DNA from: Clostridium_AM sp963780135
Lineage (GTDB): Bacteria > Bacillota > Clostridia > Clostridiales > Clostridiaceae
DNA length: 64,000 nucleotides
Assembly: GCA_963780135.1 (NCBI GenBank)
Contig: CAWAAR010000003.1
Span: 2,046,001 to 2,110,000, forward strand
Direction: 5' to 3'
The notes beneath the pieces are model-generated. The model made no database searches. It had not been told where the DNA came from and saw only the letters and a program-made list of their open reading frames with translations. The position numbers and the translations under genes were made by a program. This document shows, in pieces, positions 53,781 to 62,694 of this stretch; position 1 is the first letter of the stretch; each line of letters begins with the position of its first letter.

Positions 53781-55058
53781 ATGCTTAAAATAAAAAGAAA
53801 AATAGCAGCTGTATTAATTATAAGTATAATGTTTGCTTTTTCAGGGTGTGATAACAGCAGCAAGTATGTTTGTAAAAGTGGTGATAGAGTAGAAGCTTGG
53901 CAGAAAGATTTGGACTATCTTAAGGAAGAACTTCCTAAAAAACATAAGAACCTATTCTTTAAATTGAGTAAGGAGCAGTTTAACAGTGAAATTGAAGATT
54001 TAAAGAAGTCTTTAAATAAAATGAATGATGATCAAATTCAAATGAGTATAAACAAAATAATGACTTCTATTGGTGATGGTCATACAGGTACTAACATAAG
54101 TTCAGAAAAAATGTTTCCATTAGATTTATATTGGTTTAATGATGGCATTTATGTTATTAATACAACAGATGAGTATAGTCAAATTAAGTACAATAAGCTA
54201 ACAAAAATTAATGACAAACCTATAGAAGATGTAATTAAAAGTGTTTCACAAATAATTTCTCATGATAACGAACAAGGGATAAAAAGTCAGATAGGTTATT
54301 ATATTGCAATGCCATCAGTACTTCATGGGCTTAATATCATAGAAAATATGGATACTTGTAAATTTACTTTTGAAGACAGTAATAGGAAAATATCAGATGT
54401 AAATTTAAAACCATTAAGTAGTGATACAGTATTTAATGCTGTAATCGGTAAGGGAAAAGAAGGAGAGAAGACTCCTTTGTACATGAAAAATCAAGATAAA
54501 GCTTATTGGTATGAATATTTAAAAGACAGTAAAACAGTTTATTTCAGTTATAATAAATGCTCCGAAATTCAGGAAAAAGGTTTTAAGCAATTTTCTAAAG
54601 AACTTATGGATGTAACCAATAAAGAAGATGTGCAAAAGCTTGTTATAGATTTGAGGAATAATGGAGGAGGAATTTCAACAATACTCAATGATTTCATTAA
54701 GGAAATATCAAAAAGCAAGCTAAATGAAAAAGGGAAGCTTTATGTTATTACAGGTAGAAGGACTTTTTCATCTGCAGTATTAAATGTTGTAGATTTAAAG
54801 AAAAACACTAAAGCAATTTTTGTTGGTGAGCCTACATCAGGAAAACCTAACCATTATGGTGAAGTTAAAAAATTTAAACTTCCAAATTCGGGAGTAACTA
54901 TAAAGTATTCAACAAAGCATTTTAATAATTATGATAAAGATGATTCTGAATTTATTCCAGATAAAGAAATAACAACATCAATAAAGGACTATATAGATAA
55001 TGTTGATCCTGTGATGGAGTATATAATTAAAAATTCAAATTTTGCAGTTGGAAAATAA
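53781..55058 (+). CDS. S41 family peptidase-like lipoprotein
   Basis: A 425-residue exported protein. A lipoprotein signal peptide ends at FAFSGC with Cys23. The tail-specific-protease core is visible in SIGDGHTGTN (about 98-107), VIDLRNNGGGISTILND (about 289-305) and GRRTFSSAVLNV, where Ser330/331 is the expected nucleophile, then GEPTSGKPNHYGE. No PDZ domain is evident. It sits between a Bce-like two-component pair and the ABC exporter, so an immunity or peptide-degrading role outside the membrane is likely (inference). AAGGAGGG precedes the ATG. It starts 32 bases before the ABC gene. Confidence 0.82.
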   Translation: MLKIKRKIAAVLIISIMFAFSGCDNSSKYVCKSGDRVEAWQKDLDYLKEELPKKHKNLFFKLSKEQFNSEIEDLKKSLNKMNDDQIQMSINKIMTSIGDGHTGTNISSEKMFPLDLYWFNDGIYVINTTDEYSQIKYNKLTKINDKPIEDVIKSVSQIISHDNEQGIKSQIGYYIAMPSVLHGLNIIENMDTCKFTFEDSNRKISDVNLKPLSSDTVFNAVIGKGKEGEKTPLYMKNQDKAYWYEYLKDSKTVYFSYNKCSEIQEKGFKQFSKELMDVTNKEDVQKLVIDLRNNGGGISTILNDFIKEISKSKLNEKGKLYVITGRRTFSSAVLNVVDLKKNTKAIFVGEPTSGKPNHYGEVKKFKLPNSGVTIKYSTKHFNNYDKDDSEFIPDKEITTSIKDYIDNVDPVMEYIIKNSNFAVGK

Positions 55059-55090
55059 CTAGCTTTGATTAATAGAAAGGAGCAAATAAA

Positions 55091-55855
55091 ATGAGTACAG
55101 TAATAGAAACTAAGGATTTAGGAAAAATATATGGTTCAAAAGCAGTGGCTTTTACAGCACTTCATGGTATTAATCTTAAGGTAGAGGAAGGTGAGTTTTT
55201 AGGGATTATGGGTCCTTCTGGAGCAGGTAAAACTACTTTGTTAAATTTACTTTCGACTATAGATGTGCCAACAACGGGGAGTATTATATTTAATGGTAAG
55301 GATATAACAAAATTAAAAAATAAAGAGTTATCGTTATTTAGAAGGGATAAGATAGGTTTTATTTTTCAAGATTTTAATTTGCTGGATACTATGACTGTGG
55401 AAGACAATATAGCACTACCTTTAGCATTATCCAAAGTAAATCATAAAGACATACAAAATAAGGTTAAACAATTAAGTGAGTTTTTTGGAATTGATACACA
55501 TTTAAAGAATTATCCATATGAGCTTTCAGGGGGACAAAAGCAGAGAACAGCAGCAGCAAGAGCTTTGATAACAGAGCCTTCCGTAATATTTGCAGATGAG
55601 CCTACAGGGGCTTTAGATTCCAAATCCTCTACAGAGTTACTTCAATGTTTGAGCAGCATGAATGAAAAATTCAATAAAACAGTAATAATGGTAACACATG
55701 ATGCTTTTGCAGCAAGTTACTGCAAGAGAATATTATTTATAAAAGATGGAAAAATTCATGCCAGAATTGATAAAAATGAATCAAGAAAGGAATTTTTCCA
55801 AAGGATAATTGAAATGCTAGCCGCCTTAGGAGGTGCAGTTAATGAACTCCTTTAG
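55091..55855 (+). CDS. BceA-like ABC transporter ATPase
   Basis: A 254-residue ATPase of the MacB/LolD/BceA branch. Walker A is GPSGAGKTTLL (about 39-49), Q-loop IFQDFNLLDTMTVEDN, signature LSGGQKQRTAAARAL (about 142-156), Walker B FADEPTGALDS and the H-loop VMVTHD. It powers the FtsX-like permease encoded next, whose gene it overlaps by 14 bases. Together they would remove or shield against cell-wall-active peptides such as bacitracin or lantibiotics. AAAGGAG precedes the ATG. Confidence 0.9.
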   Translation: MSTVIETKDLGKIYGSKAVAFTALHGINLKVEEGEFLGIMGPSGAGKTTLLNLLSTIDVPTTGSIIFNGKDITKLKNKELSLFRRDKIGFIFQDFNLLDTMTVEDNIALPLALSKVNHKDIQNKVKQLSEFFGIDTHLKNYPYELSGGQKQRTAAARALITEPSVIFADEPTGALDSKSSTELLQCLSSMNEKFNKTVIMVTHDAFAASYCKRILFIKDGKIHARIDKNESRKEFFQRIIEMLAALGGAVNELL

Positions 55856-57728
55856 TATAGCTTACAATAATTTTAAACATAATATAAAAACTTATGCTTT
55901 AAACCTTATGGCAATGATTTTTTCTGTGGCAGTTTATTATAATTTTATAGCTCTAAATGATAATCCACAAATTGTTAGGCTTAATGAAATTATGAATATT
56001 GTTAGATCTGCATCAACTTCAACAGCAGTACTGCTTCTTGTATTTTTAATATTTTTCATTTGGTATTCAAATTCCTTTTTCCTAAAGCAAAAGAAAAAGG
56101 AAATAGGAATTTATGCTTTTATGGGTATAGATAATTATAAAATAGGATTAATTTATGCCTTAGAAGGATTTCTACAAGGCCTTCTATCTATAGTCATTGG
56201 TAGTTTCGTTGGAATATTATTTTCAAAACTGTTTATAATGCTTTTATGTAAAGTTGCCTTTTTAGATGTAAAAATAAACTTTTTTATATCAGTACATGCG
56301 TTGATTGAAACAATTATTACATTCTTAATTATATTTTTTATAATTTCAGTTTTAGGCTATTTTAATATAGTAAGAAGTAAATTAATAGATTTATTTAATG
56401 CTGCAAAACAGCAAGAAGGACTTCCAAGGTTAAGTAAATTTAAAGCAGCAGCTTCAATCATAATAATTTTAATAGCATATGGTATGTGCATAGGCTTGTC
56501 AAAATTAGCAGCAATTGGTAGCGTTCCAATTATAACTATAATGGTTATTTTTGCAACTTATTGGCTTTTTGGTTCTTTCTTTTCAATGATAATGAGATAT
56601 CTTTTAGATAAAAAACAAATTTTATATAATGGTACAAACATTGTAAGTATATCTAATATTGTTTTTAGAATTAAAGGAAATTATAAAACCCTTGCAACTA
56701 TTGCTATTTTGATTGCATCAGCAATTACAGCTTTAGGAACAGCAACTTCAATTAAATATAATACGAAAATAGAATTGGACCTTCCTTATTCTTTTACTTA
56801 TGTATTAGATGGCAATTTGGAAGATGAAATTGAACCTAAAGTTAATAAGACTATTGCATCAGCAAATCACAATATTTTATTAAAAGAAAAAGTAAATTTT
56901 ATTTCTGTAAATAAATTCAAAACTGATGATAATTTCTCAGGAGATGAATTTATGGTAGTTAAAGCTTCAGATTTTAAAAAGATAACAAAAGATTTAAAGG
57001 TTAAAGATTCAGAGGATATTGTAAAAAAATCAGAGCTTAATAGGGGAGAAATAATTTATGTACAAAGACCTAAAACCCTTGTAGAAGCAAATAAAATACA
57101 AAACATTGAGATTAGCAATTTAAAATATAATGTAAAAATGAATTTAAAAACACCTTTATTTGGTGGAATAATAAACGATTCTTGTTTAGTAGTAAATGAT
57201 AAAGATTATGAAGCTATGAAGGGCAATTTTAAGGAGAGTAAATTTTATGGTATTATAGTAAATGACGCAAAAAATACATTGGATTTGTCTGCAAAATTAA
57301 AAACTATAAGAGCTTTAGATAATAACTTATATGCTTATGCTCAAAAATATAGATCTGGTTATGAAGGTTATGGTGTTATTTTCTTTATGGGATGTTTTTT
57401 AGCATTAGTTTTTGTAGTAGCTACAGGAAGTATTATTCATTTTAAGATTTTAAGTGAAGCTTATATGGACAAAGAAAAATATAAAATTTTATTAAAAATT
57501 GGAATGACGGAAAAAGAACTAAAAAGGACCATTTCAAAACAAGCTGCAGTGTATTTTATATTACCTTTGGTGATAGGTGTAATTCACAGTTCATTTGGTA
57601 TAGTGATATTAGGCAGATTAATGGAATGCAATTTATTATTACCTACAGCTATAAGTATTGCAACTTTCATTGTAATTTATGGGATGTTTTATATTTTTAC
57701 AGTAGGTAAGTTTAGAAAAGTTATTTAA
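55842..57728 (+). CDS. BceB-like FtsX-family permease
   Basis: A protein of about 628 residues from ATG 55842 (MNSFSIAYNNFKHN), with GGAGG (55829-55833) eight bases upstream; the in-frame GTG at 55833 overlaps that site and is rejected. It has ten membrane helices in the BceB arrangement, with a ~200-residue extracellular domain between helices 7 and 8 (about 310-510, starting after SIKYNTKIELDLPYSFTYVLD). That domain is the peptide sensor and ligand platform in BceB. The last three helices follow. It works with the ATPase just upstream and signals to the BceS-like kinase. Confidence 0.88.
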   Translation: MNSFSIAYNNFKHNIKTYALNLMAMIFSVAVYYNFIALNDNPQIVRLNEIMNIVRSASTSTAVLLLVFLIFFIWYSNSFFLKQKKKEIGIYAFMGIDNYKIGLIYALEGFLQGLLSIVIGSFVGILFSKLFIMLLCKVAFLDVKINFFISVHALIETIITFLIIFFIISVLGYFNIVRSKLIDLFNAAKQQEGLPRLSKFKAAASIIIILIAYGMCIGLSKLAAIGSVPIITIMVIFATYWLFGSFFSMIMRYLLDKKQILYNGTNIVSISNIVFRIKGNYKTLATIAILIASAITALGTATSIKYNTKIELDLPYSFTYVLDGNLEDEIEPKVNKTIASANHNILLKEKVNFISVNKFKTDDNFSGDEFMVVKASDFKKITKDLKVKDSEDIVKKSELNRGEIIYVQRPKTLVEANKIQNIEISNLKYNVKMNLKTPLFGGIINDSCLVVNDKDYEAMKGNFKESKFYGIIVNDAKNTLDLSAKLKTIRALDNNLYAYAQKYRSGYEGYGVIFFMGCFLALVFVVATGSIIHFKILSEAYMDKEKYKILLKIGMTEKELKRTISKQAAVYFILPLVIGVIHSSFGIVILGRLMECNLLLPTAISIATFIVIYGMFYIFTVGKFRKVI

Positions 57729-57741
57729 GAGGATGTTTTTA

Positions 57742-57822
57742 ATGAATGCAGTATTGAAAAACATACAAAGTCCAATTAACATCATTGATTCATCAAAATG
57801 TTTAGCTAAATTATCACGGTAG
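57742..57822 (+). CDS. Possible 26-residue small ORF
   Basis: ATG 57742 has AGAGGA (57728-57733) eight bases upstream and encodes MNAVLKNIQSPINIIDSSKC and six more residues (LAKLSR) before TAG. It begins 13 bases after the permease stop and could be translated with it, or be the start of a decayed gene. I recognise no family. The rest of the 454-base gap holds a terminator and the upstream repeat. Confidence 0.3.
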   Translation: MNAVLKNIQSPINIIDSSKCLAKLSR

Positions 57823-57844
57823 GTAGCCAGCAGATAAAAATAGT

Positions 57845-57917
57845 AATGGAGATAAGTTTTAACTTTTAGAAGCTTTATAAGCTTTTGTAGAAAAGTTATT
57901 GCTTATCTCCATTTTTT
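57845..57917 (+). terminator. Terminator ending the Bce-type module (repeat form 1)
   Basis: AATGGAGATAAG (57845-57856) pairs with CTTATCTCCATT (57902-57913), followed by TTTT. An inner AAGCTT/AAGCTT pair lies in the long loop. The left arm and most of the loop recur at 63251-63300, where the right arm is missing. Confidence 0.7.
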
Positions 57918-58050
57918 ATTAAAAAAAACAGTTCATATGTTATAAAATGGTAGTATGATTTGAAATTTTATCTCAAAATAGTAATTAATGTAGAAGAAGG
58001 TCTTATAAAATCCAAGTAGAATCAAGCTATTAATGTAACTAGATTAGATG

Positions 58051-58182
58051 AAAAAATATTGTTAATGCAATTTAGTTAGGTAAAATGCTTTTGTTTAAGG
58101 AAGTTGAATTATAGGATATAATATTAAATGAAAAGCTATTTTTTCAATATTTTAAAGATGAATATGGAATGGATGTGATAAT
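58051..58182 (+). repeat. Upstream repeat, copy B
   Basis: From AAAAAATATTGTTAATGCA through AATGCTTTTGTTTAAGG, AAGTTGAATTATAGGATATA and AATATTAAATGAAAAGCTA to the GTG at 58183. It shares its 5' part with copy A and its 3' part with copy C, including GAATATGGAATGGATGTGAT just before the start codon. It probably contains the promoter, with TATAAT at 58117-58122 as a plausible -10. Confidence 0.75.
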
Positions 58183-59955
58183 GTGAAGTTTAAACCATTA
58201 CCAATAGGTGTAGATGATTTTGAAAAGTTAATAACTAGAGGCTATTATTATGTGGATAAAACATTACTTATAAAAGATTTGTTAGATAATAAAGCAGACG
58301 TTAACTTATTTACAAGACCAAGAAGGTTTGGAAAAACTTTAAATATGAGTATGCTGCAGTATTTTTTTGAGAATAGTGACAAGGATAATTCTTATTTATT
58401 TGAAAACTTAAATATAATGGAGGCAGAGGAAGAATACTTATCACATATGGGTAAGTATCCTGTAATAAATTTATCATTAAAATCTTCAAAACAACCAACC
58501 TTTGAATTAGCGTTAAAGTGTATTAAAGATGAACTTGTAGATGAATTTAGGCGTCATGATTATATTTTGCAAAGTGATAAATTGATTAAAGAAAAAGAAG
58601 AATATGAAAAAATAGAAAGTAAGGGGTCAGGTGAAGAATTTTATGTAACAGCATTAAAATTTTTATCACAGTGTTTAGAAAAATATCATGAGAAAAAAGT
58701 AATAATACTTATAGATGAATATGATGTACCACTTGAAAACGCATTTTTTGAGGGCTTTTATGATAGGATGATTAAATTTATAAGATCTCTTTTTGAATCA
58801 GCATTAAAAACAAATTCATCCTTAGAATTTGCTGTTATAACAGGATGCTTAAGAATTTCAAGAGAAAGCATATTTACAGGTTTGAATAATTTGGAAATTA
58901 TATCAATACTAAATGAATACTATGATGAATACTTTGGATTTACTCAAAAGGAAGTTAGTAAAATCCTTGAAGATTATGGACTTAGTGAAAAGGAAGAGTT
59001 AACTAAGAATTGGTACAATGGATATATTTTTGGTAGTGCACGGGTATATAATCCCTGGAGCGTTGTAAAATTTGTGAAGGATTTATATAAAAATAAAAAT
59101 GTATTTCCATCGTCATATTGGGCCAATACAAGCTCTAACAGCATAGTTAAAAGTTTGATAGAAAGAGCAGACTCTAAAACTAAGCAGGAAATAGAATCAT
59201 TAATAGAAGGTAAAACCATAGAAAAACCAGTTCATGAAGATATAACCTATGATGAAATTTATGATAGCATGGATAATTTATGGAATTTTATGTTCTTTAC
59301 TGGATATTTTAAAAAAGTTAATGAAAGAATGGACAATGAAGATAAACGTTATTTAGAGCTTAGTATACCAAATAGAGAAGTTAAATATATTTTTAAAACT
59401 AAAATTTTAAAGTGGTTTGACGATAAGGTGAAAGCAAAAGATTTAAGCGTTTTATACACTGCCATATTTGAAAAAGACAGTGAGACATTTCAAAAAGAAT
59501 TAAATAAGCTTTTAAAAGAAACTATAAGCTTTAATGATGCTTATGAAAATTTTTATCATGGTTTTGTAGTGGGAGTTCTTGCAAATATGCATGAACACAT
59601 AGTTAAGTCTAATTATAAGGAAGCACCTCGTCATAAAGACGATGTGGACTTTACCACTAAGCTCGATACCTCACTAAGTGGTAAATGCCAAACTGGTAAG
59701 GGTAGATGTGATATTTATATAAAACCCATTTCAATTTTTGATCCAGCAGTAATAATAGAACTTAAGATTTGTGATAGACCAAAAGATATGTTTAAAAAGT
59801 GTGATGAAGCTTTAAAACAAATAGAAAATAACCAATATGAGATGGAACTTCAGCAAGAAGGTTATGAGAATATAATAAAATATGGAATTTCTTTTTATAG
59901 GAAGGATTGCATGATTAAATTAGAAGAAAATTTGGTGGTGATTAAGCGTGAATAA
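58183..59955 (+). CDS. AAA-ATPase-like / PD-(D/E)XK nuclease family protein (paralogue 2)
   Basis: A 590-residue protein with the two-domain design of PF09820 plus PF08011. It starts MKFKPLPIGVDDFEKL and YYYVDKT. Walker A is RPRRFGKTLNMSM with Lys51, and Walker B is IILIDEYDVPLE with Asp178. The nuclease-like end has GRCDIYIKP and VIIELKI (Asp, then E-x-K). GTG start in a context repeated before paralogue 3. Compared with paralogue 3 it has a net 24-codon hairpin-rich insertion (59614-59691) before the nuclease motif and a longer tail. Its last 8 bases overlap the MntA antitoxin gene, which implies coupled translation. Function is unknown; NTP-driven DNA processing is inferred. Confidence 0.82.
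   Translation: MKFKPLPIGVDDFEKLITRGYYYVDKTLLIKDLLDNKADVNLFTRPRRFGKTLNMSMLQYFFENSDKDNSYLFENLNIMEAEEEYLSHMGKYPVINLSLKSSKQPTFELALKCIKDELVDEFRRHDYILQSDKLIKEKEEYEKIESKGSGEEFYVTALKFLSQCLEKYHEKKVIILIDEYDVPLENAFFEGFYDRMIKFIRSLFESALKTNSSLEFAVITGCLRISRESIFTGLNNLEIISILNEYYDEYFGFTQKEVSKILEDYGLSEKEELTKNWYNGYIFGSARVYNPWSVVKFVKDLYKNKNVFPSSYWANTSSNSIVKSLIERADSKTKQEIESLIEGKTIEKPVHEDITYDEIYDSMDNLWNFMFFTGYFKKVNERMDNEDKRYLELSIPNREVKYIFKTKILKWFDDKVKAKDLSVLYTAIFEKDSETFQKELNKLLKETISFNDAYENFYHGFVVGVLANMHEHIVKSNYKEAPRHKDDVDFTTKLDTSLSGKCQTGKGRCDIYIKPISIFDPAVIIELKICDRPKDMFKKCDEALKQIENNQYEMELQQEGYENIIKYGISFYRKDCMIKLEENLVVIKRE
59614..59691 (+). repeat. In-frame palindromic insertion in paralogue 2
   Basis: Seventy-eight bases replace two codons of paralogue 3 without breaking the frame. 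The insert holds two hairpins: TCGTC/GACGA (59628-59632 with 59638-59642) and TTACCACT/AGTGGTAA (59651-59658 with 59677-59684). The flanking coding DNA is nearly identical in both genes. This looks like a small palindromic element inserted in frame. Confidence 0.6.
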
Positions 59956-60373
59956 CATTATAAATGAAGCTAAGGCTTTTATATCCATTATAAATAATAA
60001 ATATAAAATAAAATTTGCATACATTTTTGGTTCCCAAGCAACAGGAGAAGCTTTAGAAAATAGTGATGTAGATATAGCAGTATGCTTTAATAAAAGCTAT
60101 GATGATATGGAAGAGGCTTTTATAAGAGGAGACATTATAGAAGAGGGAAAGGCATTTTTTAAGAAAGATGTAGATGTAGTTTCTCTAAATAATGCTTCTT
60201 TATTATTAAAATATGAAATAATTCATGATGGAATAATAATTAAAGATGATGATGAAAGAGTAGATTTTGAGTCTTTATCTTTAAGGGAATACTTTGACTT
60301 CAAGTATTATTCTGATATATATGATAATGCAATGATTGAAAGAATAAAAAGGGGAGACTTTCTAGGAGGTTAA
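59948..60373 (+). CDS. mntA: MntA-like nucleotidyltransferase antitoxin
   Basis: A 141-residue minimal nucleotidyltransferase. The signature GSQATGEALENSDVDIAV gives Gly28-Ser29 and the metal-binding Asp40 and Asp42, with a third acidic residue expected in KKDVDVVSL (about 76-84). In type VII systems MntA neutralises its HEPN partner by adding AMP groups to a tyrosine. GTG start overlaps the end of the ATPase gene. HepT follows after only 5 bases. This antitoxin-first order is the reverse of some studied pairs. The catalytic residues are intact. Confidence 0.85.
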   Translation: MNNIINEAKAFISIINNKYKIKFAYIFGSQATGEALENSDVDIAVCFNKSYDDMEEAFIRGDIIEEGKAFFKKDVDVVSLNNASLLLKYEIIHDGIIIKDDDERVDFESLSLREYFDFKYYSDIYDNAMIERIKRGDFLGG

Positions 60374-60378
60374 AGTTT

Positions 60379-60792
60379 ATGGTAAAAAGAGAAATAGTAA
60401 TCTCAAGAATAAATAAATTAAATGAATATATAGATATACTTAAATCTGCAGGAAAATATAGTAAAGAAACATATGTTAGTGATCCTTTCATATATGGAGC
60501 AGCAGAAAGATTTCTTCATTTGAGCATTGAATGCATTCTTGATATTGGAAATCACGTTATAGCAGATATGAGATATAGAAAACCAGAAAATAATAAAGAT
60601 ATATTTTTAGTTCTATATGAGAATAGGGTAATTGGTGAAAAACTAAAAAATAATTTGTGTAATATGGCTGGCTTTAGAAATATTCTAGTCCATGATTATA
60701 TGAAATTAGATAAGGGATTAGTCTATGACATAATAAATAATAATTTAAAGGATATAGAAGATTTTATAAAGATAGTAGTAGAATACATATAA
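60379..60792 (+). CDS. hepT: HepT-like HEPN toxin (DUF86)
   Basis: A 137-residue all-helical protein of the HEPN/DUF86 group. The RNase motif R-X4-H-X-Y is present as RNILVHDY, with Arg100, His105 and Tyr107; the Tyr is the target of MntA AMPylation in studied systems. The helix ERFLHLSIECILDIGNHVI before it is typical of HepT. AGGAGG precedes the ATG. It forms a type VII toxin-antitoxin unit with mntA. The pair lies between two near-identical ATPase/nuclease genes and may be co-transcribed with the first. Confidence 0.86.
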   Translation: MVKREIVISRINKLNEYIDILKSAGKYSKETYVSDPFIYGAAERFLHLSIECILDIGNHVIADMRYRKPENNKDIFLVLYENRVIGEKLKNNLCNMAGFRNILVHDYMKLDKGLVYDIINNNLKDIEDFIKIVVEYI

Positions 60793-60811
60793 TAATAGAA
60801 GATTGAACAGG

Positions 60812-60914
60812 CAGAATGCTTTTGCTTAAGGAAGTTGAATTATAGGATATGATATTAAATGAAAAGCTATTTTTTTGAATATTTTAAATATGAATATGGA
60901 ATGGATGTGATAAT
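60812..60914 (+). repeat. Upstream repeat, copy C
   Basis: From CAGAATGCTTTTGCTTAAGG through GTTGAATTATAGGATATGAT and ATTAAATGAAAAGCTATTTT to the GTG at 60915. Very close to copy B over 58085-58182, but lacking the ATTGTTAATGCA part, which is replaced by the hepT end. Confidence 0.75.
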
Positions 60915-62588
60915 GTGAAATTTAAACCATTACCAATAGGTGTAGATAATTTTGAAATGTTAATAACTAGAAATTATTATTATGTTGATAAAACATTACT
61001 TATAAAAGATTTATTAGATAATAAGGCTTCTGTAAATTTGTTTACAAGACCAAGAAGATTTGGAAAGACCTTAAATATGAGTATGCTGCAATATTTTTTT
61101 GAGAATAGAGAAAAAGATAATTCTTATTTATTTGAAAACTTAAATATAATGGAGGCAGGGGAAGAATACTTATCACATATGGGTAAGCATCCTGTAATAA
61201 ATTTATCATTAAAATCTGCAAAACAACCAACCTTTGAATTGGCATTAAATTGTATTAAAGATGAACTTGTAGATGAATTTAGGCGTCATGATTATATTTT
61301 AAAAAGTGACAAATTAAATGAGGAAAAAGAAAAATATTTAAAAATTACAAAGGCACAAGATGATGACTTAATATACGTAACAGCATTAAAATTTTTATCA
61401 CAGTGCTTAGAAAAATATCATGAGAAAAAAGTTATAATACTCATAGATGAATATGATGTACCACTTGAAAATGCATTTTTTGAAGGATTTTATGATAGGA
61501 TGATTAAATTTATAAGATCTCTTTTTGAATCAGCATTAAAAACAAATTCATCCTTAGAATTTGCTGTTATAACAGGATGCTTAAGAATTTCAAGAGAAAG
61601 CATATTTACAGGTTTGAATAATTTGGAAATTATATCAATACTAAATGAATACTATGATGAATACTTTGGATTTACTCAAAAGGAAGTTAGTAAAATCCTT
61701 GAAGATTATGGACTTAGTGAAAAGGAAGAGTTAACTAAGAATTGGTACAATGGATATATTTTTGGTAGTGCACAGGTATATAATCCCTGGAGCGTTGTAA
61801 AATTTGTGAAGGATTTATATAAAAATAAAAATGTATTTCCATCGTCATATTGGGCCAATACAAGCTCTAACAGCATAGTTAAAAGTTTGATAGAAAGAGC
61901 AGACTCTAAAACTAAGCAGGAAATAGAATCATTAATAGAAGGTAAAACCATAGAAAAACCAGTTCATGAAGATATAACCTATGATGAAATTTATGATAGC
62001 ATGGATAATTTATGGAATTTTATGTTCTTTACTGGATATTTTAAAAAAGTTAATGAAAGAATGGACAATGAAGATAAACGTTATTTAGAGCTTAGTATAC
62101 CAAATAGAGAAGTTAAATATATTTTTAAAACTAAAATTTTAAAGTGGTTTGATGATAAGGTGAAAGCAAAAGATTTAAGTATTTTATACACTGCCATATT
62201 TGAAAAAGACAGTGAGACATTTCAAAAAGAATTAAATAAGCTTTTAAAAGAAACCATAAGCTTTAATGATGCTTATGAAAATTTTTATCATGGTTTTGTA
62301 GTGGGAGTTCTTGCAAATATGCATGATCACATAGTTAAGTCTAACAGAGAGACTGGTAAGGGTAGATGTGATATTTATATAAAACCTATTTCAATTTTTG
62401 ATCCAGCAATAATAATAGAACTTAAGATTTGTGATAGACCAAAAGATATGTTAAAAAAGTGTGATGAAGCTTTAAAACAAATAGAAAATAACCAATATGA
62501 AATGGAACTTCAGCAAGAAGGTTATGAGAATATAATAAAATATGGAATTTCTTTTTATAGGAAGGATTGCATAATTAAATTAGGATAA
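60915..62588 (+). CDS. AAA-ATPase-like / PD-(D/E)XK nuclease family protein (paralogue 3)
   Basis: A 557-residue paralogue of the gene at 58183. N-terminal half: MKFKPLPIGVDNFEML, Walker A RPRRFGKTLNMSM (Lys51), Walker B IILIDEYDVPLE (Asp178). From about residue 185 to 500 the two proteins are almost identical, and the DNA over long runs is identical too, while the region around residues 130-155 (KLNEEKEKYLKITKAQDDD) differs strongly. That mosaic pattern points to recent gene conversion. The nuclease motif GRCDIYIKP / IIIELKI is intact. It ends K-L-G, shorter than paralogue 2. Function is unknown. Confidence 0.82.
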   Translation: MKFKPLPIGVDNFEMLITRNYYYVDKTLLIKDLLDNKASVNLFTRPRRFGKTLNMSMLQYFFENREKDNSYLFENLNIMEAGEEYLSHMGKHPVINLSLKSAKQPTFELALNCIKDELVDEFRRHDYILKSDKLNEEKEKYLKITKAQDDDLIYVTALKFLSQCLEKYHEKKVIILIDEYDVPLENAFFEGFYDRMIKFIRSLFESALKTNSSLEFAVITGCLRISRESIFTGLNNLEIISILNEYYDEYFGFTQKEVSKILEDYGLSEKEELTKNWYNGYIFGSAQVYNPWSVVKFVKDLYKNKNVFPSSYWANTSSNSIVKSLIERADSKTKQEIESLIEGKTIEKPVHEDITYDEIYDSMDNLWNFMFFTGYFKKVNERMDNEDKRYLELSIPNREVKYIFKTKILKWFDDKVKAKDLSILYTAIFEKDSETFQKELNKLLKETISFNDAYENFYHGFVVGVLANMHDHIVKSNRETGKGRCDIYIKPISIFDPAIIIELKICDRPKDMLKKCDEALKQIENNQYEMELQQEGYENIIKYGISFYRKDCIIKLG

Positions 62589-62694
62589 AATAATGTAATT
62601 TAATAAAATAATAAACTATAGTGGTGTCATAAGTCTTAGATATTGCAGCACAATCGAAGCCTATTAATAGTTAAGTTTTGTGAGGGGGCGAAAA

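Noticed and set aside
51745..60914. The upstream repeat as a complete mobile MITE
   Set aside because: Copies lack terminal inverted repeats and target duplications and stay tied to the ATPase genes, so duplication with the gene is the simpler view.
61706..61951. Antisense open frame conserved in both ATPase paralogues (also 58974-59219)
   Set aside because: The conservation simply follows the near-identical DNA of the two genes; there is no start signal.
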